Below, in pieces: positions 4,737 through 6,787 of a DNA stretch of 6,787 nucleotides (position 1 is its first letter; the number at the start of each line of letters is the position of its first letter). The stretch is taken from positions 1-6,787 of the forward strand of contig JAQQAK010000082.1 in assembly GCA_028527945.1 (NCBI GenBank). The letters are read 5' to 3'. The notes under the pieces were generated by a model. The model was not told the origin of the DNA. It worked only from the letters and a program-made list of their open reading frames with translations, and did not search any database. Position numbers and translations under genes: made by a program. This stretch comes from Spirochaetaceae bacterium (GTDB lineage: Bacteria; Spirochaetota; Spirochaetia; UBA9216).

Positions 4737-6765
4737 TCAGTTCTTTTTAATTTTTGTTTTATCATTTTTTATTGTTTTCTTAGTAGCGGCTCAGGATGAG
4801 AATGATTCTGTAGATGAAGATGATTCACTCTACACCGTTATAATGGATGATATTGTAATAGAAGAAAATACTGAAGAAGAGATCTTGTACACAACAAGAG
4901 AAGTTACAGTTTTTACAAAAGAAGACATCAAAAAGTCGGGAGCCAAAAATGTTGTAGATGTTGTAGAGATGGCTCCTGGTGTTACTGTGTCCAGGCAGGG
5001 TGGAGTTCTTGAACCTCAGAAAGTAAGTATAAGAGGTGGAGAAACTCGTCATGTACTTGTTTTGATTGATGGAAAGCCTGCTGATTCAGTTTGGACAGGA
5101 GGGGTAGATTTATCATCTATTCCCTTAGATTCAGTTGAAAGGATTGAAGTCATTCGTGGCGCGGCAGCAGCAATTTATGGCGAAGGGGCTGTAAGCGGAG
5201 TTATTAATATTATTACCAAAAAAGATTCTGCGCAAAAGCTTTCTACTTCAGTTGAATATGGGTTTGCTTCTTTTAACACCCATCAATTAAATACTTCTCT
5301 TTCTGGCCCATTTGGCAAAGAATCTGGTTGGAGCGGCTCTTTCAATGCCGGAGGTTTATATACTGGAGGCGGATACGAGTATCAAGTTTCTGATTCAACA
5401 GTCGAAAGACTCAATAATGATGGATGGTCAGCTAATGCTTCAGGCCAACTGGGTTGGGATAAAACAAATATAAAAACTGAAAAAGAACCAGATGTTTTTG
5501 ACAGCTTCAAGTTGAACGGCTCTTTTTATATGTCTCAAAGAGGAGCGCCTGGTATTATGGAGTTTTTAACTCCAAACGCAGAGATTGATAATATCCGGGC
5601 AAGCGGTGGTAGTTCTGTAGAACTCGATGCTGAAAAAGCCGGTACAATAAGTATTAATATTAATGGCGCTTATATTTCTTCGGAATATTCAAATCCGGAC
5701 GATGATGTTGATGATTGTAATAATGATACCTCTATTGATGCTGGGGTGTCTTGGGTCTCTAATTATGATGTTTCAGGAGTTTATATTACCATAAATACTA
5801 ATGCCGGATATAATTTTAATTATCTTTATTCAACCGCTTTGACAGATAGTGCAGGCTCTTCTGTTGATGGCGACGCTTTTCAACATACGGCGTCTCTTCA
5901 TACAAACAGCGATATAATTGCTGGTAACTTTGATTTTACTCCGGCCCTCGGTATAGACTGGTATTTGGATGATTATGCTTCGATGGAACTTGATCCTGAT
6001 TTTGCTTTTACATGGTCAGCTTCAGGAGGTTGGGCTCCTTTTAGATCAAGTTCTTCAGACGGACCGTTTTATATAAAATTAAACGCTGGAACAGCCTACA
6101 AAAATCCTTCTTTTCAGGATTTATTTTGGCCTCAAGGCGCTTTTGCCGCTGGTAATTCAGACCTTGAACCAGAGAAGTCTTTTTCAACAGATTTAGGACT
6201 TTCTTATAATTTCACTAATAATGAGGTGTTTAATGCCGGAATTGATATATCCGGATTTTTCAGCCATATAGATGATCTTATTCAATGGATGCCGTCTGCC
6301 GGTGGAGTCTGGAGACCTTCAAATGTCGGAATGGTTTATAGTGGAGGTACAGAGCTTTCAGGTAAACTGATCTTTACTAAAATATTTGGTTGGATGGATA
6401 TTGATTTTAATCTTGTTTATAACTGGCTAAAGTGTGTGGACGCGGACAGTGATTCTGTAAATTATGGTAAACAGTTGGCATACAGACCGGAGCATTCAGG
6501 CAATGTTTCAATTCTTTTTACCATTATTGATAAGTTTACAATAGATTTCTCTGGTAAATATATTGGATACCGTTTTACCAACAATGCTAATACTAAATAT
6601 CTGGATGATGTAATTATTTTATCAACTTCGTTGGGGATGGATATTACAGATTTTTTTCATATTTCAGCTACAGCTGATAATTTACTCAATCAAAGTTATG
6701 TTGACAGGCTAGGTTATCCTGTTCCTGGATTTGAGTTTGGAATAAAAGGAAGGCTTTCTTTATGA
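4717..6765 (+). CDS. btuB: TonB-dependent outer-membrane receptor, BtuB-like cobalamin transporter
   Basis: This 682-aa protein has a signal peptide (1-25, cleavage likely VAA|Q), an acidic N-terminal segment with a possible TonB box around YTVIMDDIVI (39-48), and a plug domain (about 56-168). The plug shows VFTKEDIKKSGAKNVVDVVEMAPGV-type helix-strand pattern, VSIRGG (103-108), VLVLIDGKP (113-121), VERIEVIRG (140-148) and AIYGEGAVSGVINIITK (152-168). The remainder reads as a 22-strand barrel, with the typical YKNPSFQDLF and LEPEKSFSTDLG (461-495) and the C-terminal ATADNLLNQSY...GFEFGIKGRLSL. Substrate assignment rests on the upstream cobalamin riboswitch; the domain alone could carry siderophores. 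The start overlaps the previous gene by 20 bases, with GGGGA at 4709-4713 only three bases before ATG; TTG at 4720 would have better spacing. Import needs TonB-ExbBD encoded elsewhere. Confidence 0.9.
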   Translation: MLKKQISQFFLIFVLSFFIVFLVAAQDENDSVDEDDSLYTVIMDDIVIEENTEEEILYTTREVTVFTKEDIKKSGAKNVVDVVEMAPGVTVSRQGGVLEPQKVSIRGGETRHVLVLIDGKPADSVWTGGVDLSSIPLDSVERIEVIRGAAAAIYGEGAVSGVINIITKKDSAQKLSTSVEYGFASFNTHQLNTSLSGPFGKESGWSGSFNAGGLYTGGGYEYQVSDSTVERLNNDGWSANASGQLGWDKTNIKTEKEPDVFDSFKLNGSFYMSQRGAPGIMEFLTPNAEIDNIRASGGSSVELDAEKAGTISININGAYISSEYSNPDDDVDDCNNDTSIDAGVSWVSNYDVSGVYITINTNAGYNFNYLYSTALTDSAGSSVDGDAFQHTASLHTNSDIIAGNFDFTPALGIDWYLDDYASMELDPDFAFTWSASGGWAPFRSSSSDGPFYIKLNAGTAYKNPSFQDLFWPQGAFAAGNSDLEPEKSFSTDLGLSYNFTNNEVFNAGIDISGFFSHIDDLIQWMPSAGGVWRPSNVGMVYSGGTELSGKLIFTKIFGWMDIDFNLVYNWLKCVDADSDSVNYGKQLAYRPEHSGNVSILFTIIDKFTIDFSGKYIGYRFTNNANTKYLDDVIILSTSLGMDITDFFHISATADNLLNQSYVDRLGYPVPGFEFGIKGRLSL

Positions 6766-6787
6766 ATAAAACAATAAAGTTGTTCTT
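6762..6787 (+). CDS. Start of a further operon gene, cut by the window end
   Basis: An ATG at 6762 overlaps the receptor stop codon in an ATGA arrangement, and a strong AGGAAGG (6747-6753) lies eight bases upstream. Only MNKTIKLF and part of a codon are visible. The basic start followed by hydrophobic residues would fit a signal peptide or membrane segment. By context a B12-related periplasmic or membrane protein, such as a binding protein, is plausible, but the product cannot be named from this fragment. Confidence 0.65.

Noticed and set aside
4825..5052. 75-aa - strand open frame
   Set aside because: It is antisense to the conserved plug domain of the receptor and has no supporting start signals.
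1..6787. CRISPR array, tRNA or rRNA genes, insertion sequences
   Set aside because: No regularly spaced direct repeats, tRNA cloverleaf arms, rRNA segments or transposase motifs were seen on either strand.

Overview
The window suggests a low-GC Gram-negative bacterium with an outer membrane. My best guess is a host-associated spirochete of the Treponema type. The reasons are AT-rich coding, a TonB-dependent receptor, lipoproteins with one relaxed lipobox (FTSC) beside a classical one (LIGC), and dense hairpins between genes. The genus is an inference from style; no rRNA or other marker is present.

Layout. Positions 1-249 hold no gene but much inverted-repeat structure: a nested dyad (35-112) and four back-to-back hairpins (141-229) ending 9 bases before the ribosome binding site of the first gene. 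Positions 250-1701 (+) encode an NAD(P)-dependent aldehyde dehydrogenase most like 4-aminobutyraldehyde dehydrogenases. A two-way terminator (1717-1745) separates it from a convergent gene at 1787-2989 (-), a stand-alone LOR/SDH-type (TIGR00300) protein whose characterised relatives are ornithine cyclodeaminases. Both fit arginine/ornithine/putrescine catabolism, but they are separate transcription units.

The second half, 3085 to the window end, is one vitamin B12-regulated operon read on +. A cobalamin riboswitch (about 3095-3292) precedes a 159-aa lipoprotein of unknown function, a 319-aa acidic surface-type lipoprotein, a 682-aa BtuB-like TonB-dependent receptor, and the first codons of a further gene cut by the window end. 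The genes are packed with a 4-base gap, a 20-base overlap and an ATGA overlap. The riboswitch shows a plausible full switching mechanism: a loop-loop (L5-L13) contact, a P13 hairpin, and a hairpin that hides the Shine-Dalgarno sequence.

The likely joint role is cobalamin capture at the cell surface by the lipoproteins and TonB-dependent import through the receptor, switched off when B12 is plentiful. The two lipoproteins are the least described parts and the best candidates for something new.
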